NCBI GenBank assembly: GCA_963735465.1
Contig: CAVTLA010000001.1
Location: 4,588,001-4,652,000, forward strand
Direction: 5' to 3'
Source: DASZHJ01 sp963735465
Lineage (GTDB): Bacteria; Pseudomonadota; Alphaproteobacteria; ATCC43930; CGMCC-115725
DNA length: 64,000 nucleotides
Below, one piece after another: positions 51,138 to 59,807 of the stretch. Under the pieces are notes generated by a model. It saw only the letters and a list, made by a program, of their open reading frames with translations. It was not told the origin of the DNA and searched no databases. How positions within the stretch are numbered: position 1 is the stretch's first letter; each line of letters opens with the position of its first letter. The position numbers were made by a program, and so were the translations under genes.

Positions 51138-54100
51138 TTAATCTCCGATGTGAGCCACTGTCGGCGGACGGTTGATCAGGGGCTCGATCTGCGGCGCCAG
51201 CGAGGTCAGGAGCTGCACCGCGAGCGCGCTGGTGAAGTGGTATTTCGCCGCCTGGGCGCCGGGGACGAAGGCGGTGATGGTGCCGTAGAAGCGGTCGCCG
51301 ATGAAGAACACGAAGGTGGCGGTGCGGTCGACGACGCGCGATCCCGTCATCGCGCCGCCGGCGGAGAAGGTCTCGAAGCGGTTGTCGCCGGTGCCGGTCT
51401 TGCCGCCGACGACGAGCACGCTGCCGTCGGTGGCGCGGAAGGCCGTCTTCACGCGCTGGCCGGTGCCGTGGGCGACGACGCCCATGAGGGCGCGGCGGAC
51501 TGTCTGGGCCACTTCCGGCGCGAATACCTGGCGCGGCGCCGCCGGGCTCAGGCTCATGTCGGTCTCGTAGGGCGTGCCGGCGGCCATTTCAACGCGGTCG
51601 ATGTCCGCCGTCGGCAGCTCCACGCCGTCGTTCAGGATGATCCCCATGAGATGCGCCAGCGCGTCCGGCCGGTCGCCGGAGCTGCCGATGGCGCTGGCGA
51701 AGGACGGTACCAGATGGCCGAAGGGATAGCCCTGCTGGCGCCAGTCCTGCAGCACGCGGTCGAAGGCGTCCTCCTCCATCAGGATGCGGATGCGCATGTC
51801 CTGGCGGCGGGTGTCGCTGGTCTTGAACAACCAACCGTAGACTTCCTGGCGCTCGTTGACGCTGGCGTTCATGACCTCGCTGCGGGTCGCGTCCGGATGA
51901 GTCTGGAGATAGGTGGCGAGCCAGAGCTCGAGGGGGTGCACGCCGGCGATATAGCCGCGATCCTGGAGCGAATACTTGTCGATGCCGTAGCTGCCATAGA
52001 GCTTCTCGGCGGCGCCGCCGTCGGGGGCGAGGCCGTGCAGATGCTCGGCGAGGAACGCGCGGAACTCCGGCATCGCGGCATCCGGCCGGACCGAGCGGTA
52101 GACCACCGCGAGGCGGCGCGGCGCCGGGCTGGTGCGGCTCACCAGCAGCGCCAGGGCCTCGTCCGGGCTGCGGCCGTGGAAATCGTCGTAGAAGTGATTA
52201 AGGAACTCGCGCCCCTCCTGGTCGGCGAAGCGGCGCAGGTAGGATTCCCGGACTGAATCCTGTCCCTCCGCCTGGAGGTCCTTGGTACGCGCCGCGTCCG
52301 CCACCGTGTAGTAGCGCACGACGTCGCGCATGATCCGCACGAAGGCGAGATTGACGGAATTCTCGAACGCGTCCTCGACGGTGTAAACGGTATGGTCTTC
52401 CGACTTCTCGAAGTTGTGGAAGACGTGGGCGCCGCCGCCGGTGAAGAAAGTCTCGCTGGGATCGCCGGAATAGTGGCGCAGCATCGCCGCATCCAGCATC
52501 GCCTGCAGGCTGCGGTCGGTGGCGCTCCCGAGATAGTCGGCGGCCCAGCGGGTGAGCGGATCGTCGGCGGTGGCTGTGGTGGCGAGGTCGCCCGGCTTCA
52601 GCGGCGCCGAGGCGGCCGTGCAGCTCGGTGATGATGTTGAGATAGGTGACCATCGTCCGGAGCTTGGCGGTGGATCCCAGGATCAGCTTCGCGCCGGAAT
52701 TGATGTCGAAGGGCGAGTCCAGGCTGTCGGCGTGGACGCGCACGAAGTTCGTCTCCTGACCGCGCTCGTAGAGCACCATGCTGTAGGTCACCTGGGCGGG
52801 ATCGGCGGCTCCAAGCAGGTTCTGCCCGACCATGTTCAGGGCCTTCGCCTCCTCGGGATTGCCGAGGCGGCCGAGCACGCCGGTGACGCGCTCCTCCGCC
52901 GGCGCGTCGAGGCTGGTGTGGACCGTCACGTCCAGGCGGTCGAGGCTGTAGAGGTACGGCACCCGCAGCAGGCTGCGCAGGCGCATGCGGATCGCGTCGG
53001 CGCCCTTGCGGCCGACGAACTGCACCGGCACCGGCGCCGGCGGCTCCGCCTGGAAGTGGAGCTGGGTGGCGAGCGCGGCGTCGCGCAGCTCCGGCTCGAT
53101 CACGCCGGCGGCGGCGAGCAGCGGCAGGTAGCGGTCGGCCAGCGCGTTGAGGGCGCCGCGGTCGATGTTGAGATAATAGGACGGCCGGCGCTCCGCCAGC
53201 AGCAGGCTCAGGATCTGCTTGTAGACGTCGGCCTTGCGGGCGAGGAGGGCGTCGCTCTCGGTGGGCGCCGCCAGGATGCGGCTCGCGGACTGGAGATCGG
53301 TGCCGTACCAGGCCCGGAGCCCGTCGCCGAGACCGATGATCTCGCCGTAGCCCGGGCGCGAGCTGAGCGGCGTCGCGTCGAGATAGGTGGTGACGATGCG
53401 CTGGCGCGCCTCGGTCGTGTCGGCGCCGTCGAGATAGGCCCGCGCCGTCGCGGTCAGCATCTGGCGCGCCTTCTCGCTGAAGCCCTCGGTGCGTCCGGCC
53501 GGCGAGTGGCGGAACTTCTCGATCTGGGTCGCGAGCGTGCTGGCGCCGCCGCGGCGCAGGCGCGGATCCAGGATGCCTTCCGCCTGGCCGCTGGCCGCCA
53601 CCACGAAGCGGCTCCAGTCCACGGCGGGATTGTGCTGGGGATAGTCCGCATCGAGGAGGTGCTGGTCCTCGATGAACAGCAGCGTCCTGGCCACGATCGG
53701 CGGAACCGACGCGAAATTCTCGTAGGTCGCCTCGGGATAGGCCGCGCTGTAGATCGGTTTGCCGTCGCGATCGAGGAGCCGCAGCCCGGCGCGTCCCTTC
53801 TCGCGATAGAGCGCGTAGCCCCCCATGCCCACGAAGGCGTCGAGATCGTCCGACATCATCGCCTGGCGGGTCACCGCGAACTGGTGCGCCTTCAGGGACT
53901 CGATGAAGGTCGGCATCCGCGCATAGCCCAGGCGCTCGTCATAGGGTCCGTTGCGGGGAAACCGCAGGTTCTCATTGGGCCCTTCCGCGACCGCAAAGGC
54001 GAAATCGCGGGTGAATTTGGTCGCCAGCGTCGATTGCACCAGGGAGGTCCGGGACTCGATGGTCGCGCCCCAGGCCAGGAGGCCGAGGCAGACCAGCCGC

Positions 54101-54288
54101 AGGGCCCAGAGCATGTGGCGTTCGCCGCGCCGGCCGAAACGGCGCCGGGCGGGCGCCACGGCGTTGGGGTGGGGGATCGTCGGGTTGGCGGGTAGCAGCT
54201 GCTCTGTCATCGGCAATGTCCGGTCTCGCTCGCCTCGCTCGGCGGTGCTCCCGACGCGTCGATCGGCGTCATCGGCATCCGTCATCAT
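51138..54288 (-). pseudogene. Class A penicillin-binding protein (transglycosylase-transpeptidase), frameshifted
   Basis: Two frames make one large bifunctional PBP of about 1,050 residues. The N-terminal part has a membrane helix (MLWALRLVCLGLLAWGATI) and a GT51 domain (IEDQHLLDADYPQHNPAVDW, GGASTLATQIEKF). The transpeptidase SxxK serine is in GSTAKLRTM, while SVN (ENSVNLAF) and KTGT (VVGGKTGTGDN) lie in the second frame. The shift is at about 52600-52612: HGRL is followed out of frame by APLKPGDLATT. The start is uncertain: ATG 54288 or 54210. It sits between the dehydratase and the DgoK/DgoA genes and looks unrelated to them. A second PBP elsewhere would be needed if the gene is really dead. 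Confidence 0.85.
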
Positions 54289-54345
54289 CGGGGCCGGCTC
54301 TGGTCGTCTCCTGTGAACTCGATCCCATCAGGCGCATCGTCGCTG

Positions 54346-54385
54346 AACAAGATTGAGAAATTTTCAATGCGATTGCGATCTTGTT
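54346..54385. promoter_or_regulatory. Inverted repeat upstream of the DgoK-like gene
   Basis: AACAAGAT (54346-54353) and ATCTTGTT (54378-54385) form 8-bp arms in an AT-rich patch that stands out from the GC-rich surroundings. An inner near-palindrome, TTGAGAAATTTTCAA, lies at 54353-54367. It lies 86 bp before the kinase start, so it may hold the promoter and operator for the kinase-aldolase pair. Confidence 0.5.
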
Positions 54386-54471
54386 GGATTGAGCCGACCC
54401 GGAGGGGTGAGGTGCCGGGTATGCAGTCTCCGGCGCTTCCGCACCCGGGGGTCGATCCCCTATCCTGAGAC

Positions 54472-55353
54472 ATGATCGCGATCGACTGGGGAACAAGCTC
54501 TTTTCGCGCCTATCGCATTGACGCCGCAGGCGTCGTGCTGGACCGCCGTGCCTCGCCCCGAGGCATCCTGACGGTGGAGGGCGGCGATTTCGCCGAGGTC
54601 CTGATGGCGGAAACCGGGGACTGGCAGGCCGCCGATCCCGGCCCGATCCTCATGGCCGGCATGATCGGGAGCCGGCAGGGCTGGCGCGAGGTCCCCTACC
54701 TCGACTGCCCGGCGGATCCGGCGGCCCTCGCCCGGGCCTGCGACGAGGTCGTCTGGGGCGAGGGGCGGCGCGGCTTCATTGTCCCCGGCCTCGCCTGCCG
54801 AGACCGTCACGGCGTGCCCGACGTGATGCGGGGCGAGGAGACCCAGATCGTGGGTGCCCTGGAGGCGCTGGGCCCCACCGCTACGGTCTGCCTGCCGGGG
54901 ACCCACAGCAAATTCGCCGCTGTCCGGGACGGCCGCATCGAGCGGTTCGAGACCCATATGACCGGCGAGGTCTTCGCCGTGCTCTGGCGCCACAGCATCC
55001 TCGGCCGCCTCGGGTCGACCGCGGAGGTCGGCGATCTCGCGGCCTTCGACGCCGGCGTCGATCGCTCAGGGGAAGATCAGGGCCTGCTGCACCACATATT
55101 CGGCGTGCGTGCCCGCGGCCTCTTCGGCGAGCTGCCGGCGGACGCACTTGCCTCCTATCTCTCGGGCCTGCTGATCGGGCATGAGATTCGTGCGGCGACG
55201 ATCGCGAGCCCGGTGGCCGTCATCGGCGCGGCGGAGCTCGGGGCGCTCTACTGCCGCGCCTTCGCCCGCTGTGCCATCGATGCGGCCGTGGTGCCGGGAG
55301 AGCCGGCGGCGGCGGGGCTGTGGCGGATCGCCCGGATGATGGGAGCGGCATGA
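54472..55353 (+). CDS. dgoK: 2-dehydro-3-deoxygalactonokinase
   Basis: DgoK phosphorylates 2-keto-3-deoxygalactonate at C6. The 293-residue product starts with the phosphate-1-like motif IAIDWGTSSFRAYRID and carries GTHSKFA in the middle, as in the DGOK family. Length is normal. The aldolase start overlaps its stop (ATGATG), so the two enzymes are made together. With the dehydratase at 49.9 kb they form a galactonate-type route to pyruvate and glyceraldehyde 3-phosphate. Confidence 0.92.
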   Translation: MIAIDWGTSSFRAYRIDAAGVVLDRRASPRGILTVEGGDFAEVLMAETGDWQAADPGPILMAGMIGSRQGWREVPYLDCPADPAALARACDEVVWGEGRRGFIVPGLACRDRHGVPDVMRGEETQIVGALEALGPTATVCLPGTHSKFAAVRDGRIERFETHMTGEVFAVLWRHSILGRLGSTAEVGDLAAFDAGVDRSGEDQGLLHHIFGVRARGLFGELPADALASYLSGLLIGHEIRAATIASPVAVIGAAELGALYCRAFARCAIDAAVVPGEPAAAGLWRIARMMGAA

Positions 55354-56066
55354 TGGCAACCCTGGCTTCCCTGCTGGCGAAGGCGCCCCTGGTGGCGATC
55401 CTGCGCGGCATCCGCCCGGCGGAGATTGCCGACATCGCCGCGGCGCTGATCGAGACCGGCTTTCGCATCCTGGAGGTGCCGCTCAATTCGCCGGAGCCCC
55501 TGGAGAGCATCGCGCGGCTGGTGCGCAATCACGGCGGCGAGGCGCTGGTAGGGGCCGGCACGGTGCGGCGGGTCAGCGAGGTGGAGGCGGTGCACGCTGC
55601 CGGCGGCCGGCTGATCGTGATGCCGCACGCCGACGCCGCCGTCGTGCGCCGCGCCAAGGAGCTGGGAATGCTCGCCATCCCCGGCTTCCTCACGCCCACT
55701 GAGGCCTTCGCGATGATCGATGCCGGCGCCGACGGGCTGAAGCTGTTTCCCGCCGAGGCCGCCTCGCCGGCGGTGCTGCGCTCGCTGCGCGCGGTGCTGC
55801 CGAAGGAGATTCCGATCCTGCCGGTCGGCGGCATCGACGCGGGATCGATCCCGGCCTGGCTGCAGGCCGGTGCCGACGGTTTCGGCATCGGCTCCGCTCT
55901 CTATAAGCCGGGCGTCGATGCGGCCGAGATCAAGCTGCGGGGACGCAAGCTGATGCAGGTGCTGCCGGGCAAATCCGGCGGCGCCGGCTGGCCGCTCGCC
56001 AGTGTCAAGCGGCGCCGCCCGCCGCCCGCGCCGCCTCGTCCAAGATCCACTTCTCGAACATCCTGA
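55350..56066 (+). CDS. dgoA: 2-dehydro-3-deoxy-6-phosphogalactonate (KDPGal) aldolase
   Basis: This class I aldolase of about 238 residues splits KDPGal into pyruvate and glyceraldehyde 3-phosphate. The Schiff-base lysine is Lys131 in DGLKLFPAE; Glu42 is in RILEVPLNSP, and the phosphate-binding loop is IRGIRP-like at LRGIRPAE. ATG 55350 overlaps the kinase stop. The family usually ends near residue 205-210, but this frame continues with a proline/arginine-rich tail (KRRRPPPAPPRPR) that overlaps the convergent LysR gene by 62 bp. A late frameshift or a degenerate tail is possible. The enzyme core is complete. Confidence 0.9.
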   Translation: MMATLASLLAKAPLVAILRGIRPAEIADIAAALIETGFRILEVPLNSPEPLESIARLVRNHGGEALVGAGTVRRVSEVEAVHAAGGRLIVMPHADAAVVRRAKELGMLAIPGFLTPTEAFAMIDAGADGLKLFPAEAASPAVLRSLRAVLPKEIPILPVGGIDAGSIPAWLQAGADGFGIGSALYKPGVDAAEIKLRGRKLMQVLPGKSGGAGWPLASVKRRRPPPAPPRPRSTSRTS

Positions 56067-56910
56067 TCTTGCGCGGCTGCTGGGTCTGCGGCGGGTAGAT
56101 CAGGAAATAGGCGCCCTTTGTCGGAACCTCGAGCGAGAACGGCGCCACGAGGCGCCCGACCGCGAGATCCTCCATCACCAGCAGCCTCTGCGCCATGGCG
56201 ACGCCGAGGCTGTCGATCGCCGCCTGATAGGCCAGGCTGGAATTCTCCAGCTTCAACCCGCTGTTGCCGTCGAGGCCGCGCACCCGGGCGGCGGCCAGCC
56301 ATTGCGGCCAGTCGTCCGGGCGATGCAGCGAGCAGAGCAGCACGTGCCGGGCGAGATCCGCGGGCTTCTCGAGCTTGCGCTTCGACGCCAGCAGGGCCGG
56401 ATTGCACACCGGCAGCAGCGTCTCGCCGAAGAGCCGCCGGCCCACCACGCCGGGCGGCGGCTCGGTACCGGAGTGGATCGCGATGTCCACATCGTCGCGG
56501 TTGAAGTCGACGGTATGGTGGGAGGTGGTGATCTGCACGTCGATCGTGCGGTCGAGGGCATGGAAGCGCGCGAGGCGCGGCACCACCCAGCGGATCGCGA
56601 AGGTCGGCGGCAGCTTGATGCGGAGCGTCGGCACGTCGGGACCGGCGAAGACCTGCTTGGTGGCGTCGTCCAGGCGGTCGAAGGCATCGCGCACGGCGCG
56701 GAAATAGGCGGCCCCTTTGGGGGTGAGCTCGACGGCGCGGTGGCGGCGCTCAAAGAGCCGGGTCTGCAGCTCGGTTTCGAGGCTGGCGACATGGCGGCTG
56801 ACGGCGCCCTGGGTCACGAAAAGCTCGGCGGAGGCCTTGGTGAAGCTCAGATGCCGTGCCGCCGCCTCGAAGGCACGGACGGAATTGAGCGGGGGAAGCC
56901 GGCGCGCCAT
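56005..56910 (-). CDS. LysR-family regulator, GcvA-like
   Basis: The 301-residue regulator opens with LPPLNSVRAFEAAARHLSFTKASAELFVTQGAVSRHV, the GcvA/AmpR-type winged helix, and has a standard effector domain after about residue 90. It is convergent with the aldolase gene and overlaps its end by 62 bp. LysR regulators of this branch control amino-acid, beta-lactam or sugar-acid genes. It has no obvious divergent target; the upstream neighbour on the same strand is an AraC gene about 75 bp away. Confidence 0.9.
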   Translation of the reverse strand: MARRLPPLNSVRAFEAAARHLSFTKASAELFVTQGAVSRHVASLETELQTRLFERRHRAVELTPKGAAYFRAVRDAFDRLDDATKQVFAGPDVPTLRIKLPPTFAIRWVVPRLARFHALDRTIDVQITTSHHTVDFNRDDVDIAIHSGTEPPPGVVGRRLFGETLLPVCNPALLASKRKLEKPADLARHVLLCSLHRPDDWPQWLAAARVRGLDGNSGLKLENSSLAYQAAIDSLGVAMAQRLLVMEDLAVGRLVAPFSLEVPTKGAYFLIYPPQTQQPRKIRMFEKWILDEAARAAGGAA

Positions 56911-56986
56911 GCTGCCTGCGGGATGTTGGCATGAACCTGGATCACTCTAGCAAGCGGCGCCGCGGCGGGCAAAACCCGCCGGCGGC

Positions 56987-57448
56987 TCAGGACGCCAGCG
57001 CCCCCACCCTGGTCCGCGCGAAGACGCCGGGAGTGGTGCCGGTCCAGCGCTTGAAATGCCGGGTCAGATGGCTCTGATCGGAGAAACCGGTCGCCGCCGC
57101 CACCTGGGCGATGGCCTCGCCGCGCTGCAGCAGGTGGATGGCATGGGTGATCCGCAGCCTGATGAGATAGGCGTGCGGCGTAATCTGCATCTCGCGCCGG
57201 AACGACCGGATGAGCTGGAACCGACTCTTGTTGAGTGCTCGCGCCAGATCCTGCAACAGTCCGGGGGCGAGATAGTTGCTCTCGAGATGATCGATCACCC
57301 GGCGGACCAGCGGCGAGAGCGCGGTGTCGTGCCGGCGGAAGCCTGGCATCGCCGGTATTGCCACCGGGCGGGCGGCCGCTGCGGCAAAGTGAAGGCCGAC
57401 AACGGGCGCGGCACGATCCACGGCGACGGCTGACGCGTCCTGACGCAT
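56987..57448 (-). CDS. AraC-family regulator, short form
   Basis: This 153-residue protein consists of an AraC/XylS DNA-binding domain (about 50-150: DLARALNKSRFQLIRSFRREM and VAAATGFSDQSHLTRHFKRWTGTTPGVF) with only about 45 residues before it. Full AraC regulators have an effector domain of about 170 residues in front. The start is ATG 57448 with GGGAGG upstream; ATGs further up lack a ribosome site. It may be a naturally short member or a remnant. It lies downstream of the orphan binding-protein gene on the same strand, with a 12-bp hairpin between them. Confidence 0.8.
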   Translation of the reverse strand: MRQDASAVAVDRAAPVVGLHFAAAAARPVAIPAMPGFRRHDTALSPLVRRVIDHLESNYLAPGLLQDLARALNKSRFQLIRSFRREMQITPHAYLIRLRITHAIHLLQRGEAIAQVAAATGFSDQSHLTRHFKRWTGTTPGVFARTRVGALAS

Positions 57449-57546
57449 CTGGCTTCCTCCCATGGCGCCCGCGGTTACATGTCCGCGGGACACCGGGAAG
57501 CAGCAGAGCATCATCGACGGCCAGCCCTCAACGCAGATTAAGTCAA

Positions 57547-57575
57547 ATCATGCATGAGCAAACCTCATGCATGAT
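57547..57575. terminator. 12-bp perfect hairpin between the binding-protein and AraC genes
   Basis: ATCATGCATGAG (57547-57558) pairs exactly with CTCATGCATGAT (57564-57575) across CAAAC. It lies 14 bp beyond the stop of the binding-protein gene and, read leftward, is followed by TTTGACTTAAT. It is either that gene's terminator or an operator for the AraC gene. Confidence 0.65.
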
Positions 57576-57589
57576 GCCGTCCGGCCAGG

Positions 57590-58579
57590 CTATTTCTTCG
57601 GCTTGAGGTCATCGGCGAGGAAGCTGGTGTCGACGATTTTGGTCCAGTCCACGTCGCCGCTGAGGGCGCCGACCAGCTTCTGCGCCCGCAGCATGGCGTT
57701 CATGCCGTCGAAATCGAAATTGCCGGCGCCCCAGTAGGGAACGCCCGACTTGCCCTTGGCGACCAGGTTGTGGATCGCACTGGAGGCGACGTCGGGATCG
57801 ATATTGTAGGCCTTGGCGACGATGGCGATGGCCTCGTCGGTGTTGGAATACATGAACGCGACGGCCTTGCGCCGCCCGCGCAGGATGGCGCGGATGAAAT
57901 CGCCCCGGGACGCCGCGGCGGTTCCCGTGGTGACCCCGATGACATTGCAGAGCGGCGGCAGCACGTCGTTCGCCGAGACCACGACGCGGAGCTGCGCCTT
58001 GTTCTTCGACCAGACGGGATCGGCGATGGCGGAGATGTCGATCGAGCCGAGGTTGAGCGCCACCACCGCCTCGCCGAAGCCGCCGGTCTTCACCAGCTCC
58101 GCCTCGTCGGGCTTGAGGCCCGCCGCTTCCAGCAGCAGCACGTCGAGCGCCTGACTGGTGGAGCGCGGGTTGGTGTAGCCGATCTTCTTGCCCTTGAGGT
58201 CCTTGATGGTCTTGATCGGCGAGTCCGGCTTCGCCGCCCAGACGAACTCGGCGACGGTGAGGACGTTGTCGCTGATGATCTTGAGATCGGCGCCCTGCTG
58301 GATTGCCGCCACGGTGCCCGCGAGATCGATCTCGCCGTAGGCGAGATTGCCGGTGAGCAGGTTGCGCACCGTGGTGCCTCCGCCGGAGGAGGAGAGCACG
58401 CCGGTGACGTCGGCGCCTTCCGCCTTGAAGAAGCCCTTCTCCATCGCGATGGCGTAGGGCATGCCGTTGGCGGCGACGCCGTAGTTGCTGACGACGATTT
58501 CCTCGGCGCTCGCCGCGACAGCGGGTAGCAGCGCCGCAAAGGCGAGGGCCGCGAGCGCGCGGCTGATGATGGTACGCAT
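57590..58579 (-). CDS. ABC transporter substrate-binding protein, NMT1/SsuA-like
   Basis: The 329-residue periplasmic protein has a signal peptide (MRTIISRALAALAFAALLPAVAASA, cleavage near residue 25) and a type II binding fold of the NMT1/SsuA/TauA group (VVSNYGVAANGMPYAIAMEKGFFKAEGADVTG). These proteins bind sulphonates, nitrate, thiamine precursors or aromatic acids. ATG 58579 follows GGGAGGA. No permease or ATPase gene is adjacent, so it must use a transporter encoded elsewhere. The PEP-mutase gene lies about 97 bp upstream on the same strand. Confidence 0.88.
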   Translation of the reverse strand: MRTIISRALAALAFAALLPAVAASAEEIVVSNYGVAANGMPYAIAMEKGFFKAEGADVTGVLSSSGGGTTVRNLLTGNLAYGEIDLAGTVAAIQQGADLKIISDNVLTVAEFVWAAKPDSPIKTIKDLKGKKIGYTNPRSTSQALDVLLLEAAGLKPDEAELVKTGGFGEAVVALNLGSIDISAIADPVWSKNKAQLRVVVSANDVLPPLCNVIGVTTGTAAASRGDFIRAILRGRRKAVAFMYSNTDEAIAIVAKAYNIDPDVASSAIHNLVAKGKSGVPYWGAGNFDFDGMNAMLRAQKLVGALSGDVDWTKIVDTSFLADDLKPKK

Positions 58580-58676
58580 GTATCCTCCCGAATGATTGTG
58601 GTCTTGAGCGTGGATTATTCTTGCCACTGTCCGATGATGCCGTTGAAAAACCCGTTAAGTCGAGCCGCGTCGGAAC

Positions 58677-59564
58677 TCAGGGGAATTTCTGCTCGATCTC
58701 GCCCCACCGGCGCAGCTTCACCGCTTCTTCCAGAGCCTGAAACCCCAGCTCCGCCGCGCCGGCGCCGAGGCCGGGATCGCCGCCCGCTGCCAGCTCGCCG
58801 AGGCGGCGCAGGGCCTGATCGAGGGTGTGGGCGACGCGCAGGATGAGACTGTTGGGATAGCTCACCTGGGTGAAGCCCATCCCGTAGAGTTCCGCCGGCG
58901 GCATCCATGGCGTGCGGCCGCCCTCGAACATCACGGCGGCATTCCAGCTGCCTTTGAAGGCGGCTCCGACGCGGGCGAACTCCTCGGGCTTCCGCAACCC
59001 TGCGACGAAGACGCCGTCGGCGCCCAGGCGAAGAAACCGCTCGCCGCGGCGCAGCGCCTCGTCCAGCCCCTCGGCGCCGGCGGCGTCGGTGCGGCCGATG
59101 ATGACGAAATCGCCGTCGCGCCGCGCCGCCATGGCCGCGCGCAGCTTCTGTTCGATCACCTCGATGGGTGCCACGCCGCGCGCCGCGTTGGCGCCCGGCT
59201 GCTTGCCGGTGCGGAGCTGATCCTCCAGCAGCGCGCCGGCGGCGCCGATGCGCTCGTAGGATTCGATCGTGTTGACCACGCTCTTGACGTCGCCGTAGCC
59301 GTCGTCCGCGTCCACCAGGCACGGGAGCGGCGCCGCGTCCAGGATGTCGCGCACGCCCGCCACCATCTCGCCGAGCGCCGCGAGGCCGAGATCGGGCAGG
59401 CCGTGCCGCGCCGCCAGCAGCGCCGAGCCGCCGATGTTGAACGCCTTGAATCCCGCGCGCGCGATGAGCCGCGCCGACAGCGCGTCATGGGCGAGGGGCG
59501 TGAGCAGCGGCCGCGCGGCGGCGTGGATCGCGCGAAACGCGGCGCCGGGTGTCGGCGAGCTCAT
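58677..59564 (-). CDS. PEP mutase/isocitrate lyase family enzyme
   Basis: The 295-residue TIM-barrel protein has the Mg-binding motif DADDGYG (85-91; usually DADTGYG) and ED at 114-115. The loop that carries the catalytic cysteine in isocitrate lyase reads LRTGKQPGANAARGV, with no cysteine. That excludes isocitrate or methylisocitrate lyase and leaves oxaloacetate decarboxylase, phosphonopyruvate hydrolase or carboxyphosphonoenolpyruvate mutase as options. ATG 59564 lies 243 bp from the divergent ThDP enzyme gene. The two may share a control region and a pathway. Confidence 0.85.
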   Translation of the reverse strand: MSSPTPGAAFRAIHAAARPLLTPLAHDALSARLIARAGFKAFNIGGSALLAARHGLPDLGLAALGEMVAGVRDILDAAPLPCLVDADDGYGDVKSVVNTIESYERIGAAGALLEDQLRTGKQPGANAARGVAPIEVIEQKLRAAMAARRDGDFVIIGRTDAAGAEGLDEALRRGERFLRLGADGVFVAGLRKPEEFARVGAAFKGSWNAAVMFEGGRTPWMPPAELYGMGFTQVSYPNSLILRVAHTLDQALRRLGELAAGGDPGLGAGAAELGFQALEEAVKLRRWGEIEQKFP

Positions 59565-59807
59565 TACTGCGCAATCTCCCATGACATCGTGGCCGCGGCC
59601 GGATCGAGCGGGCGCACTGCGCCACACTCGGCGCGAAGTGTCGCCGGAATGCCGGTCGATTTCTTGAACGAAATTGCGCCGGAAACCGCTGCAAATCGCT
59701 GGTTTTCGACCTTTGCGCGCTGGACGCTGCGGATTGCATTCCCTACTCTCGGGACGTCGCGGCGCGTTGCGCGGCATCCCCTTGCAATTCTCGGTGACAG
59801 AGGTCGC

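Noticed and set aside
58677..59564. Methylisocitrate or isocitrate lyase
   Set aside because: The catalytic cysteine loop (KKCGH) is absent; the equivalent region reads LRTGKQPGAN.
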